Positions 16,079-25,001 of a stretch of 64,000 nt of DNA are shown one piece after another. The notes below the pieces were generated by a model that saw nothing but the letters and a program-made list of their open reading frames with translations, was not told the DNA's origin and searched no databases. The position numbers and the translations under genes are program-made. Each line of letters opens with the position of its first letter. Positions within the stretch are counted from its first letter, which is position 1. The stretch comes from DAOUJW01 sp034422115 (lineage in GTDB: Bacteria; Chloroflexota; Dehalococcoidia; Lucifugimonadales; UBA2985), in assembly GCA_034422115.1 (NCBI GenBank), contig DAOUJW010000015.1:1-64000 (forward strand), in the 5' to 3' direction.

Positions 16079-17818
16079 ATGGCAAGCTACGACGAGATAC
16101 TGCAAGAGGCGCAGCGCCGCTATCAGGAGTTGGAGGCGCGGCCCTGGATTCGCGTGGGAACCGGCATCAACGGAGAGGCCGCGGGCGCCATGGAGGTGTT
16201 GGAGGCCTTCCGCTCCCAGCTTGAGAGCAGGAGAATAGCCGCCAGCGTCAGCCCCGTCGGCTGCCTGGGGCTGAGCTACGCCGAGCCCCTGGTGGACATC
16301 CAGAAGCCCGGAGGGCCCAGGATCTTCTACAGGAACATTTCGCCGGAGCAGGTCTCGGAGCTTATTGAGTCTTGCGTGGTCGGGGACGACCCCCGGCCGG
16401 ACCTGGCCCTGGGCTACCTCGGCGACGGGCCTGTGCAGGGCATTCCGTCGCTGGAAGACCTGCCGGTGTGGAATCGCCAGGTGCGGGTGGCCCTGCGCAA
16501 CTGCGGCCACATAGACCCCCTGGACATTCACCAGTACATCGCCAACGGCGGCTACGCGGCTCTTGCCAAGGCCGTCTCCAGTATGGAGCCCCAGGACGTA
16601 ATCCAGGAGGTGCAGACCTCCGGTCTGCGGGGCAGGGGAGGGGCGGCCTTCCCCACGGGCACCAAGTGGAGCTTCATTGCCCGCTCGCCCGGCCCGGTGA
16701 AGTACATCCTCTGCAACTGCGAGGAGGGAGACCCGGGAGCCTACAACGACAAGGGCATTCTGGAGAGCGACCCCCACTCGCTGATTGAGGGCACAATCCT
16801 GGCGGGGTACGCTTCCGGCGCGAGCAACGGCATTGTCTTCATACGTCACGGCCACCACGCGCCGATAGAGAGGACGGAGCGCGCCATCGAGCAGGCCTAC
16901 GAGCTGGGGCTGCTGGGCGAGAACATCCTTGGCTCCTCCTTCAGCTTTGACGTGGAGGTCTCCCTGACCGGCGAGTCCTACGTCTCCGGGGAGGAGACGG
17001 CGCTCATGGAGTCCATCGAGGGGAAGCGCGCCATGCCACGCTACCGCCCGCCGTTCCCGGCGCAGGCGGGAGTCTGGCAGCTTCCCAGCAACATCAACAA
17101 CATCAAGACCCTCGCCTACGTGCCGGAGATCATAGCCAGGGGCGGGGAGTGGTTCGCGGGCATAGGGACTGAGAGCAGCAAGGGCACGGCCATTCTGTGC
17201 CTGTCCGGCAACATCGCGCTGCCCGGCATGGTTGAGGTGCCAATGGGCATCACCCTCCGTGAGGTCATCGACGAGGTGGTGGGAGGCGTCCCGGGCGGAA
17301 GGCGGGCCAAGTTCCTCCAGACGGGCGGCCCCCTTGGCGGCCTGCTGTCGGCGGAGGAAGTGGACATCCCCCTGGACTTCGACGCCATGCAGAGGGCGGG
17401 CGCGATCCTTGGCTCCGGCGGCATCATAGTCGCCGACGACCGGGCGTGCGCCGTGGACATGACACGCCTGCTCATCGCCTTCTGCCAGTACGAGTCGTGC
17501 GGGAAGTGCTTCCCCTGCCGCCTGGGAATGACAAACCTGCTGGAGATACTGGAGCGCATAACCAGGTTCCAGACCCGTCCGGGAGACATGGAGCTTATGC
17601 GCACCGTCGGGCAGAACATGGCATCGGCGTCCCTCTGCGGACACGGGCAGCTTGGATGGAACCCCGTCCAGTCGGCCCTTCAATACTTCCCTGAGGACTT
17701 CGCTGCACACATTGAGGAGGGCCGGTGCCCCACGGGCCAGTGTCTCGGCCCGGTATTCACTCCCCAGCGCACGAGGCCCAGGTGGACCTCCCGGCAGCCG
17801 CTGGAAATCAGGATTTAA
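16079..17818 (+). CDS. nuoF: NADH-binding flavoprotein subunit (NuoF/FdsB-like)
   Basis: A 579-residue protein that binds FMN and NAD(H) and one [4Fe-4S] cluster. An N-terminal ferredoxin/thioredoxin-like region (about 20-110) precedes the core, as in FdsB and HydB rather than classical NuoF. The core has GRGGAAFPTGTKW (about 184), the flavin/NADH motif NCEEGDPGAYND (about 211) and the cluster ligands ESCGKCFPCR (about 472) plus SLCGHGQ (about 518). It sits between nuoE and the large subunit with ribosome-site spacing. It should exchange hydride with NAD(P) and pass electrons to the neighbouring iron-sulfur subunits. Confidence 0.93.
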   Translation: MASYDEILQEAQRRYQELEARPWIRVGTGINGEAAGAMEVLEAFRSQLESRRIAASVSPVGCLGLSYAEPLVDIQKPGGPRIFYRNISPEQVSELIESCVVGDDPRPDLALGYLGDGPVQGIPSLEDLPVWNRQVRVALRNCGHIDPLDIHQYIANGGYAALAKAVSSMEPQDVIQEVQTSGLRGRGGAAFPTGTKWSFIARSPGPVKYILCNCEEGDPGAYNDKGILESDPHSLIEGTILAGYASGASNGIVFIRHGHHAPIERTERAIEQAYELGLLGENILGSSFSFDVEVSLTGESYVSGEETALMESIEGKRAMPRYRPPFPAQAGVWQLPSNINNIKTLAYVPEIIARGGEWFAGIGTESSKGTAILCLSGNIALPGMVEVPMGITLREVIDEVVGGVPGGRRAKFLQTGGPLGGLLSAEEVDIPLDFDAMQRAGAILGSGGIIVADDRACAVDMTRLLIAFCQYESCGKCFPCRLGMTNLLEILERITRFQTRPGDMELMRTVGQNMASASLCGHGQLGWNPVQSALQYFPEDFAAHIEEGRCPTGQCLGPVFTPQRTRPRWTSRQPLEIRI

Positions 17819-17826
17819 GGAGAACT

Positions 17827-20649
17827 ATGGTCGCTGAGCTCAGTCTGGTCATAGACGGCAAAGAGGTAAGGACCGAGGCGGGGAAGACGGTCATTCAGGC
17901 GGCCATGGACGCCGGGCTGTACATCCCCTACCTGTGCTACTACCCCGGAATGAAGCCCTACGGCGCGTGCCGTATGTGCGTGGTGGAGATAGAGAACACG
18001 CGCGGCACTCCCGCCTCCTGCACCACGCCCGCCGCCGACGGCATGGTGGTGTGGACAAACACGGAGCAGATTCAGGAGCTTCGCAAGGGCATCACGGAGC
18101 TTGTCATCTCGGAGCACCCCCACGGCTGCCTGACCTGTCATCGAATCGAGCTGTGCGGGCCCCAGGACATCTGCCTTCGCCACGTGTCCGTAACCGACCG
18201 GTGCGTGGCCTGTCCCAAGAACGACCGGTGCGAGCTCAAGGACACCACCCTCTACGTGGGCACGGGCCTGACCACGCCCCTGGACTACAAGTACCGCACC
18301 CTGCCCGTGGAGAGCAAAGACCCCTTCTACGACTTGGACTACAACCTGTGCATCGTGTGCGGGCGCTGCGTGAGGGCCTGCGAGGAGATACGGGTCGACA
18401 GCGCCATAACCTTCACGGAGCGGGCCGGCATTTCGCTGGTGGGTCCCGCCCAGGGCTCCTCGCTTCTGGAGTCCGGCTGCGAGTTCTGCGGCTCCTGCAT
18501 CGACGTATGTCCCGTGGGCGCACTGGTTGAGTCCGACTACAAGTGGGAGAAGGCTGTAGAGCGGGTGTCCACCACCTGCCCACACTGCCCGGTGGGGTGC
18601 CAGCTGAAGCTGGAGGTGAACAAGCGGGGCAAGGTGATCCGCGCCATCCCGGACCTGGAGGCGGAGGCCAACCACGGCCAGGCCTGCTTCAAGGGCAAGT
18701 TCGGCTTCGAGTTCGTGAACAGCCGCGCCAGGCTCAAGACGCCCCTGATAAAGCGCAACGGCGTACTGGAGGAGGCCTCCTGGGAGGAGGCGGTCGCTCT
18801 GGTGGCCGAGAGGCTCAGCCAGTACAAGGGCGACCAGTTCGCCGCCGTCGCATCCTACCGCGGCACCAACGAGGAGAACTACCTGCTACAGAAGTTTGCC
18901 CGCACGGTCATGGGCACAAACAACGTCGACCACTCCTCCAACACAAGGCCGGAGATTGCCCAGCCCCTGGAGGAGAGCCTGGGATACCAGGCAGCCACCA
19001 ACCCGATTTGGGACCTGGATAACGCCAAGAGCATTCTGGTGGTCGGGGCCAACGCCACGGAGGAGCACAACGTGGCGGCGGTGCCGGTGAAGCGCGCCGT
19101 GAGGAACGGGGCCAAGCTCGTGGTCATAGACCCGCGAGAGGTTGAGCTTACCCGCTACGCCACCATGTGGGTGCGCCCGGAGCCCGGGACGGACGCCGTG
19201 CTGGTGGGCGGGATGCTGAGAGTTATCATGGACGAGGTGCTGGAGGACGAGGACTTCCTGAGAGATTCGTGCGAGAACCTGGACGCCCTCAAGAACTCCC
19301 TGTGGCACTTCGACCTCAAGAAGGTCCAGGACGTAACCGGCATATCCGAGGAGGAGATTCGCCAGGCCGCCCGCACCTTCGCCCAGAACGGCCCCGCCGC
19401 AATCCTCTACGCGCTGGACACCGTATCCGCCTCGTCCAGGGTTGACCTGGTGCAGGCGCTGTCCAACCTGGCCCTGATGACTGGCAACATAGGCAAGCCC
19501 CATGCGGGCCTGTACCCCCTGCGGCCGGGAACCAACGACCAGGGCTCCTGGGACGTGGGCTGCGTGCCCGGCCTGCTGCCCGGCTACCGCTCACTGGACG
19601 ATTCGGCAGGCATCCGGGAGGCTTGGGGCGCGGAGCTGCCGTCGGCCCCCGGCCTGGGAATCAACGAGGTCTTCCAGGCAGCCGCCGACGGGCGCGTTAA
19701 GGCCATGATGGTTGTCGGCGACAGCCCCAACTTCACCAACGGCCAGCTTGGAGACGCGGTGCAGGCCGCCTCGCAGCTGGACTTCCTTGTGGTGCAGGAC
19801 ACCTTCCTCTCGGAGATAGCCCAGGCCGCCGACGTGGTGCTGCCTTCGGTCACCTTCGCCGAGAAGGAGGGCACCTTCACCAACCTGGAGCGCCGGGTGC
19901 AACCCCTGAGAAAGGTCCTGGAGGTCGGCAACACCCAGGCGATGCCCGACTGGTGGACGCTGAGCCAGATAGCCCGGGCCATGAACGCCCAGGGGTTCGA
20001 CTACCACTGCCCGGCCCAGATCCTTGACGAAATCTCCCGCGTAGTTCCCATGTACGCCGGAATGTCCTACCAGCGCCTGCTCTCCAGGGAGAGCGTGCTC
20101 CAGCCCGCCGGAATGCCCAGCTATCCAATTCCCAGCCAGCTGCTTCCCACCGAGGGCGGACAGAACTTCGGCGTGCAGTGGCCCAGCGCCTCGCCGGACG
20201 ACGAGGGCGTCGGCATACTCTACGCCCAGGGCTCCCAGTCCAGAAAGCACAAGCTGCTGCCCATGGAGCTTAAGGACGTGCCCGCCATGACCACTTCGGA
20301 TTACCCCCTCCTGTTCCTGCCGGGGCGTGTGCTCCAGCAGCCCCAGAGAGGCATTGAGATAGAGGTGATCGGGGAGAAGAACCACATCCAGCGGGACGAG
20401 GTGCTTGAGATACACCCCTCGGACGCCGCCGCGCTGGGCATTGGGGAAGGGGAGTGGGTGGAGGCGGTCTCGGCACGGGAGACGGTCAGGGCCGTGGCCC
20501 ACATCTCGGAGGCGACCACGCCCAGGACGGTGTCCGCCACGTTCCTCTTCGGCGACTTGGCCACAAGCCTGGAGGAGAGCGACGACCCGGACCCCATGTC
20601 CAAGGTCCCGACCCTGGACATGACGCCGGTGAGGGTGGTCAAGGCGTAG
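17827..20649 (+). CDS. FdhA/NuoG-like molybdopterin-family large subunit lacking the catalytic Cys/Sec
   Basis: A 940-residue protein. From the N-terminus: a plant-type [2Fe-2S] domain (CYYPGMKPYGACRMC), a His/Cys3 [4Fe-4S] region (HPHGCLTC...CELK), two ferredoxin clusters (CIVCGRCVRAC and CEFCGSCIDVCP), then the molybdopterin oxidoreductase domain with its own cluster (CPHCPVGC ... HGQACFKGKFG) and a C-terminal dinucleotide-binding domain. This is the FdsA layout. Where formate dehydrogenases have Cys or Sec followed by His after NNVD, this protein reads NNVDHSSNTRPE: R374-P375. It is therefore unlikely to oxidise formate by the usual mechanism. The start ATG has an AAGGAG site and follows the nuoF stop by 8 bases. 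A hairpin terminator closes the operon. Confidence 0.9.
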   Translation: MVAELSLVIDGKEVRTEAGKTVIQAAMDAGLYIPYLCYYPGMKPYGACRMCVVEIENTRGTPASCTTPAADGMVVWTNTEQIQELRKGITELVISEHPHGCLTCHRIELCGPQDICLRHVSVTDRCVACPKNDRCELKDTTLYVGTGLTTPLDYKYRTLPVESKDPFYDLDYNLCIVCGRCVRACEEIRVDSAITFTERAGISLVGPAQGSSLLESGCEFCGSCIDVCPVGALVESDYKWEKAVERVSTTCPHCPVGCQLKLEVNKRGKVIRAIPDLEAEANHGQACFKGKFGFEFVNSRARLKTPLIKRNGVLEEASWEEAVALVAERLSQYKGDQFAAVASYRGTNEENYLLQKFARTVMGTNNVDHSSNTRPEIAQPLEESLGYQAATNPIWDLDNAKSILVVGANATEEHNVAAVPVKRAVRNGAKLVVIDPREVELTRYATMWVRPEPGTDAVLVGGMLRVIMDEVLEDEDFLRDSCENLDALKNSLWHFDLKKVQDVTGISEEEIRQAARTFAQNGPAAILYALDTVSASSRVDLVQALSNLALMTGNIGKPHAGLYPLRPGTNDQGSWDVGCVPGLLPGYRSLDDSAGIREAWGAELPSAPGLGINEVFQAAADGRVKAMMVVGDSPNFTNGQLGDAVQAASQLDFLVVQDTFLSEIAQAADVVLPSVTFAEKEGTFTNLERRVQPLRKVLEVGNTQAMPDWWTLSQIARAMNAQGFDYHCPAQILDEISRVVPMYAGMSYQRLLSRESVLQPAGMPSYPIPSQLLPTEGGQNFGVQWPSASPDDEGVGILYAQGSQSRKHKLLPMELKDVPAMTTSDYPLLFLPGRVLQQPQRGIEIEVIGEKNHIQRDEVLEIHPSDAAALGIGEGEWVEAVSARETVRAVAHISEATTPRTVSATFLFGDLATSLEESDDPDPMSKVPTLDMTPVRVVKA

Positions 20650-20682
20650 GGCTAAGCCCCATCAATATACGAGTCCAACGTA

Positions 20683-20718
20683 GGTAGAGGCGGTTCGCGA
20701 ACCGCCTCTACCTTTTTT
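20683..20718 (+). terminator. Rho-independent terminator of the nuoE-nuoF-fdhA-like operon
   Basis: A perfect 15-bp self-complementary stem with no unpaired bases (GGTAGAGGCGGTTCG and its reverse complement) at 20683-20712, followed by six T residues. Confidence 0.92.
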
Positions 20719-20732
20719 GCACCCTGTTACGC

Positions 20733-21134
20733 CTACTGGACCTCCAGACCCTCTGCAATGGCGGCTTGGGCCAGCAATGCGTACAGGGTGGCCAGCGGCG
20801 CCTCTCGCCTCTTGGCCAGCTCCAGGTACAAGGCATCGTAGAAGGACAGGCCGTGGGCCCTTGCCAAATCAAAAGCTGCTTGGAGATCGGCCTCCTGGTC
20901 TGTGAGAATTGGCAGCCCTCTCAGGGAGTCCAGCCGCTCTGTGGTCTCACCCCTTGGCACGCGTCCCCGACGCTCCGCCATCAGCAGGGCGTTGCGCACC
21001 TCATAGTGCCAGAGTTGGGGCACTACCGCCTCATCTCGTCGAAGCCAGTCTAGCGCGTATGAAGCTCTTGGGTCCAACTCGTCGCCCAGAAGCCAGTTTG
21101 CGGTGACCGACGCGTCCAGAACCAGGCGGCTCAT
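20733..21134 (-). CDS. PIN-domain toxin, VapC family
   Basis: A 133-residue putative ribonuclease toxin. PIN-domain acidic residues are visible in LVLDASV (D7), in HYEVRNAL (Glu) and in SFYDALYLELA (Asp). The last conserved position, usually LATLD, reads LATLY, so one of the four acidic ligands seems absent; some active PIN proteins tolerate this. The ATG overlaps the antitoxin stop by 4 bases, the normal antitoxin-first arrangement. It is convergent with the terminator of the dehydrogenase operon. Confidence 0.88.
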   Translation of the reverse strand: MSRLVLDASVTANWLLGDELDPRASYALDWLRRDEAVVPQLWHYEVRNALLMAERRGRVPRGETTERLDSLRGLPILTDQEADLQAAFDLARAHGLSFYDALYLELAKRREAPLATLYALLAQAAIAEGLEVQ

Positions 21135-21382
21135 ACGCTGTGTCCCTCATGGCGAAGGGCCAGTATCTCTTCCAGGGACATGCCAGCGCTACTCCAGGAG
21201 GTTCGTCTTTGCAGGAAGCGATCCACGGCCGCTTCGCGCTCAGTTCGGTCTTGAGCGTGGGCCGGTGTCAGGTGAGCGACAATCTTGCCGTGACGGGTGA
21301 TGGCGATGGTCTCGCCGTGCTCCACGTTCCGAAGGAGCTCAGCCAGACGCGCCTTGGCTTCAGTAGCCTGAATTTCTCGCAT
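21131..21382 (-). CDS. Antitoxin, Phd/YefM (prevent-host-death) family
   Basis: An 83-residue protein with the family N-terminus: REIQATEAKARLAELLRNVE followed by GETIAITRHGKIVAHL, which forms the DNA-binding dimer. The C-terminal half (residues about 50-83) would wrap the PIN toxin. The GGAGGTGAGGCC ribosome site is strong, as expected for the antitoxin. It is the first gene of the pair and probably represses its own promoter; a TATAAT-type -10 lies 35 bases upstream (21417-21422). Confidence 0.9.
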   Translation of the reverse strand: MREIQATEAKARLAELLRNVEHGETIAITRHGKIVAHLTPAHAQDRTEREAAVDRFLQRRTSWSSAGMSLEEILALRHEGHSV

Positions 21383-21416
21383 GGCCTCACCTCCAACCTG
21401 TCATTCTAACCGGATA

Positions 21417-21422
21417 ATTATA
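21417..21422 (-). promoter_or_regulatory. -10 box of the toxin-antitoxin operon
   Basis: TATAAT on the minus strand, 35 bases before the antitoxin start. No good -35 is visible. Confidence 0.4.
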
Positions 21423-21617
21423 GCATAAACCCTTTCCGTCTCTCTCGCCGGTGTACTATCTGTCCGTCCATAGTCTACCGGAAAAGTTTGTTATGTAGTT
21501 TCGGATAGCATACCGACAGGCACAAAATTTGCCAACGGAGACCCCGTTAATCCTATTCCTCTGAGACTGCCCGTCCTGTAAAATCTCCTTGCAACCACCC
21601 ACAGGAAGAATCAATCT

Positions 21618-24158
21618 ATGGCCTCAACCACGCCCGCGCGCAGGCAATACCTGAAGATGAAGGAGGAGCACCCGGACGCCATCCTCCTGTTCCGCATGGG
21701 CGACTTCTACGAGACCTTCGATGAGGACGCGCGGATAACGGCCCGAGAGCTTGAGATAGCCCTGACGTCGCGGGAGATGGGCAAGGGGCAGCGCGTGCCG
21801 CTGGCGGGGATTCCCTATCACGCCCTGGACAGCTACCTGGCCCGACTGGTCAAGCGCGGCTACAAAGTCGCCATCTGCGAGCAGACTGGAGAGGTATCCT
21901 CCAAAGGCCCGGTGGAGCGGGAGGTGGTGCGGGTGGTGACCCCCGGAACCGTGACCGAGCCGTCGCTGCTTGACCAGGGCGCCAACAACTACCTGGCCGC
22001 CGTGATAGTCCAAGATGAGGAAGCGGGCCTTGCGTACGTGGACATAACCACCAGCGAGTTCGCCACCACCCAGTTGCCCCTGGACGACCTGCCCCTGGAG
22101 CTTGAGCGCCTCGACCCCGCTGAGGTGCTCTACCCCCAGGGCCGGGAGATTCCTGATTTCATGTCCATGCGCCACGTCACAGCCCTTGAGGAGACGCTTT
22201 TCCGCCCCGGAGAGGCGGAGGAGGCGCTGAAGGAGCGCTTTGGCGTGGCGACGCTGGAGGCGTACGGCTGCCACGGGATGCCCCTGGCGACGGGCGCGGC
22301 CGGTGCCATAGTCGACTACGTCCAGAGGACTCAGAGGGCCGGGTTGGAGCGTCTGCAGGGGCTTCACACCTACTCGCCCAGGGCGTTCATGCTGCTGGAC
22401 CACCAGACCCGCAGCAACCTGGAGCTGTTCCAGGGAGGTCGGTGGGGCAGGACTACCCACTCGCTTCTGGCAACCCTGGACGTGACCAGCACCTCAATGG
22501 GCGGACGACTGCTCAGGAGGTGGGTGGGGCAGCCTCTCCTTGACCTGAGCCTGCTGGAGCAGCGCCAGGAGGCCGTGGAGGCTCTCCTGAGAGACCAGAT
22601 ACGCCGTGAGGAGATAATCGACGTGCTCAAGGGCGTGCCGGACCTGGAGCGGCTCCTGAACCGCATCGCCGTCGGAGCGGCCGTGCCAAGGGAGGTCGCG
22701 TCCCTCAAGGACGGCCTGGAGTCGGTTGCGCGCCTCAAGTCTCTGCTGCAAGGCGCAACCGGGTATATCTCGGCGCTGGGAGAGCGCCTGGACCCGTGCG
22801 ACGAGGTGGTCGCGCTGGTGAGCACGTCCATCGAGGACTCCCCGGGAGAGGGCGGGATCATACGGCGTAGCTTCTCGCCTGAGCTGGACGAGCTGCGGGA
22901 CGTGTCCAGGAACGGCAGGGAGTACATCGCCAACCTGGAGCGCAAGGAGAGGGAGCGCACGGGGATCAGGTCCCTGAAGGTGGGCTACAACCGGGTCTTC
23001 GGCTACTACATTGAGGTGAGCAACCCCAACCTGCCGCAGGTTCCCGGCGACTACGTGCGCCGCCAGACGCTGGTGGGCGGCGAGCGGTTCTTCACCCCTG
23101 AGCTGAAGGAGTACGAGTCGATATTGCTCAACGCCCAGGAGCGCATGGAGGAGCTTGAGCAGTCGCTGTTCCAGCAGGTGTGCAGGCAGATAGCCGGCGA
23201 TGGACAGCGCATTGCGGCGACGGCGTCGGGCGTGGGGCACATCGACGTGTACGCTGCCCTGGCCGAGGGCGCTTCGCGCCACGGCTACGTGCGGCCGCGT
23301 CTCGACAACAGCAGCGTCATCGACATCAAGGAGGGCAGGCATCCGGTGGTTGAGCGCACCATGCCCGCCGGGACCTTCGTGCCCAACGACGCCTACCTGA
23401 GCAACGAGGACGCCCAGGTGATGCTGCTGACCGGCCCCAACATGGCCGGCAAGTCCACCTACATAAGGCAGGTGGCGCTCATAGTGCTGATGGCCCAGAT
23501 CGGCAGCTTTGTGCCCGCCAGGTCCGCCACCATCGGGCTGGTGGACCGTGTCTTCACCCGCGTGGGCCTCCAGGACGACCTGTACACGGGGCAGTCAACC
23601 TTCATGGTGGAGATGGTGGAGACGGCGTCCATCCTGCACCACGCCACGCCGCGCTCCCTGGTGGTGCTGGATGAGATAGGCCGCGGCACAAGCACCTACG
23701 ACGGCCTGGCAATCGCCAGGGCGACTGCGGAGCACATCCACACAAGCCCTCGGCTGGGTTGCAAGACCCTCTTCGCCACCCACTACCACGAGCTGACGGA
23801 GCTGACCCAGACGCTGCCCAGGGTGCGCAACTTCAACGTGGCGGCGGTGGAGAGCGACGGCAACGTGGTGTTCCTGCACCGCATAGTGCCCGGGGGCGCA
23901 GACCGCAGCTACGGCATCAACGTGGCGCAGCTGGCGGGGCTGCCCCCGCCGGTGGTGAGCCGCGCCTGGGAGCTGCTCTCGGAGCTTGAGGGCGGCGAGA
24001 AGCGGCCTGCCAGCCCCCGGCAGCGACCCCTGTTCACATTGCCGCATCCGGTCGTGCAGGAGCTTCTGGGGCTAGACGTGTCATCCATGACGCCCCTGGA
24101 GGCCATCAACGCCCTGTACGGCCTTCAGAAGAGGGCGCAGGAGGGGGAAGAGGCGTAG
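21618..24158 (+). CDS. mutS: DNA mismatch repair protein MutS
   Basis: An 846-residue mismatch sensor and ATPase. The N-terminal mismatch-binding motif reads LFRMGDFYETF (Phe-x-Glu wedge near residue 35), followed by connector, lever and clamp regions. Walker A GPNMAGKST is near residue 605, then DEIGRGTSTYDG (Walker B and signature) and FATHYHEL. The length is normal for MutS1. Ribosome site AGGAAG is upstream. MutL follows 0.85 kb downstream, separated by two small genes. Confidence 0.98.
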   Translation: MASTTPARRQYLKMKEEHPDAILLFRMGDFYETFDEDARITARELEIALTSREMGKGQRVPLAGIPYHALDSYLARLVKRGYKVAICEQTGEVSSKGPVEREVVRVVTPGTVTEPSLLDQGANNYLAAVIVQDEEAGLAYVDITTSEFATTQLPLDDLPLELERLDPAEVLYPQGREIPDFMSMRHVTALEETLFRPGEAEEALKERFGVATLEAYGCHGMPLATGAAGAIVDYVQRTQRAGLERLQGLHTYSPRAFMLLDHQTRSNLELFQGGRWGRTTHSLLATLDVTSTSMGGRLLRRWVGQPLLDLSLLEQRQEAVEALLRDQIRREEIIDVLKGVPDLERLLNRIAVGAAVPREVASLKDGLESVARLKSLLQGATGYISALGERLDPCDEVVALVSTSIEDSPGEGGIIRRSFSPELDELRDVSRNGREYIANLERKERERTGIRSLKVGYNRVFGYYIEVSNPNLPQVPGDYVRRQTLVGGERFFTPELKEYESILLNAQERMEELEQSLFQQVCRQIAGDGQRIAATASGVGHIDVYAALAEGASRHGYVRPRLDNSSVIDIKEGRHPVVERTMPAGTFVPNDAYLSNEDAQVMLLTGPNMAGKSTYIRQVALIVLMAQIGSFVPARSATIGLVDRVFTRVGLQDDLYTGQSTFMVEMVETASILHHATPRSLVVLDEIGRGTSTYDGLAIARATAEHIHTSPRLGCKTLFATHYHELTELTQTLPRVRNFNVAAVESDGNVVFLHRIVPGGADRSYGINVAQLAGLPPPVVSRAWELLSELEGGEKRPASPRQRPLFTLPHPVVQELLGLDVSSMTPLEAINALYGLQKRAQEGEEA

Positions 24159-24177
24159 GAAAGAGCGGCACAGTCTA

Positions 24178-24441
24178 CTAACTGCGGTCAGGCGGCTCGC
24201 GGTCGGGGGGCTTGTTATCGGCGCCGTTCTCCCGCTTCTTCATATCCTCAACGGCCTTGGCGTAGCCTTTGGCATAGCCTTCGGCGTACCTTAGCGCGTA
24301 GTCCCCAGTGCAACCCTCAGCGTAGCCCATCGCATAACCTTCGGCGTAGCCCTGCGCGAACCCCTCAGCGTAGCCTTCGGCGTAGCCCTCCTCAAACCCC
24401 TCCTGCCTGTACGCCTCTTTGAGCTTTTCTGCCAGCCACAT
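24178..24441 (-). CDS. Small Tyr-Ala-Glu-Gly repeat protein
   Basis: An 87-residue protein built largely of tetrapeptides of the YAEG/YAKG type (residues about 19-61, around ten units), with an amphipathic helix before (WLAEKLKEAYRQEGFEEG) and a charged Pro-rich tail. Such repeats are expected to form a long helix or coiled coil. It is likely real: the minus strand shows a TATAAT at 24472-24477, a GGGAGAGA ribosome site and an ATG in the right order. It lies antisense between mutS and the HAD gene. I know of no function; similar repeats end some Rpn/PD-(D/E)xK-type proteins, so a remnant of a longer protein is possible. Confidence 0.6.
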   Translation of the reverse strand: MWLAEKLKEAYRQEGFEEGYAEGYAEGFAQGYAEGYAMGYAEGCTGDYALRYAEGYAKGYAKAVEDMKKRENGADNKPPDREPPDRS

Positions 24442-24471
24442 CTCTCTCCCTCATGGCTTTCTGCTGGCTTA

Positions 24472-24477
24472 ATTATA
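24472..24477 (-). promoter_or_regulatory. -10 box for the YAEG-repeat gene
   Basis: Minus-strand TATAAT, about 30 bases before the start codon. Confidence 0.45.
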
Positions 24478-24509
24478 CCACTTGCCGGCAAATGCCGCGC
24501 GCCCCGCGC

Positions 24510-24539
24510 TTGCCCCAATCTGAGCGCGCCCCATATAAT
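24510..24539 (+). promoter_or_regulatory. Promoter of the HAD-mutL unit
   Basis: TTGCCC (24510-24515), 18 bases, TATAAT (24534-24539). The GTG start is 17 bases beyond the -10, leaving a very short leader. Confidence 0.55.
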
Positions 24540-24556
24540 GGCTTGGGCAACAAACC

Positions 24557-24991
24557 GTGAATATCTTCTTCGATTGCGACTACACCCTCATCGCGTGGGA
24601 CGGCAGGCTCCGGCCCGGCGTAAGGGAGCTTTTCAAGGCCCTCAAGGACGACGGCCACACGCTGTACGTCTGGTCAGGCGTGGGCATTCGCTGGTACGAG
24701 GTGCGCAAGCACGGCCTTGAGCAGTACGTCACCGACTGCTTCCACAAGCCCATCTCAGACTTCAAGCGCAGGATGGTAGCCGCGGGCCTCAGCCCCTGGC
24801 CGGACCTGGTCATCGACGACTACCCGGAGATTGTCAGCACGCTGGGCGGCGTGAGGGTCAAGCCCTACGTCTACGAGCGGCCGAACGACAGGGAGATGTA
24901 CAAGCTGTACCACGTGATCTCCTCCCTGTGCGCCAACGGCAGCCGGCCGGACGACATCGAAGAACCCTGCTGTTGTACGGACGACGCATAG
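24557..24991 (+). CDS. HAD-family hydrolase
   Basis: A 144-residue phosphatase-like protein. HAD motif I is DCDYTL (D6 nucleophile, D8 acid/base), motif II is the Ser in YVWSGVG, and the C-terminal acidic motif is VIDDYPE. There is essentially no cap domain, so it may act on a large substrate. A Cys cluster (CCCTDD) ends the protein. It starts at GTG directly behind a promoter and stops 10 bases before mutL, so the two are probably co-transcribed. The substrate is unknown. Confidence 0.8.
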   Translation: MNIFFDCDYTLIAWDGRLRPGVRELFKALKDDGHTLYVWSGVGIRWYEVRKHGLEQYVTDCFHKPISDFKRRMVAAGLSPWPDLVIDDYPEIVSTLGGVRVKPYVYERPNDREMYKLYHVISSLCANGSRPDDIEEPCCCTDDA

Positions 24992-25001
24992 AGCCGCTGT
25001 C

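Noticed and set aside
16031..17710. Long minus-strand open frame (559 codons) opposite nuoF
   Set aside because: It is the shadow of a high-G+C gene with clear NuoF motifs; the minus-strand translation has no recognisable domain. Similar shadows oppose priA, nrdJ and the aldehyde oxidoreductase gene.
18919..18957. Selenocysteine at the active site of the FdhA-like protein
   Set aside because: There is no in-frame TGA; the codon at the expected place is AGG (Arg).
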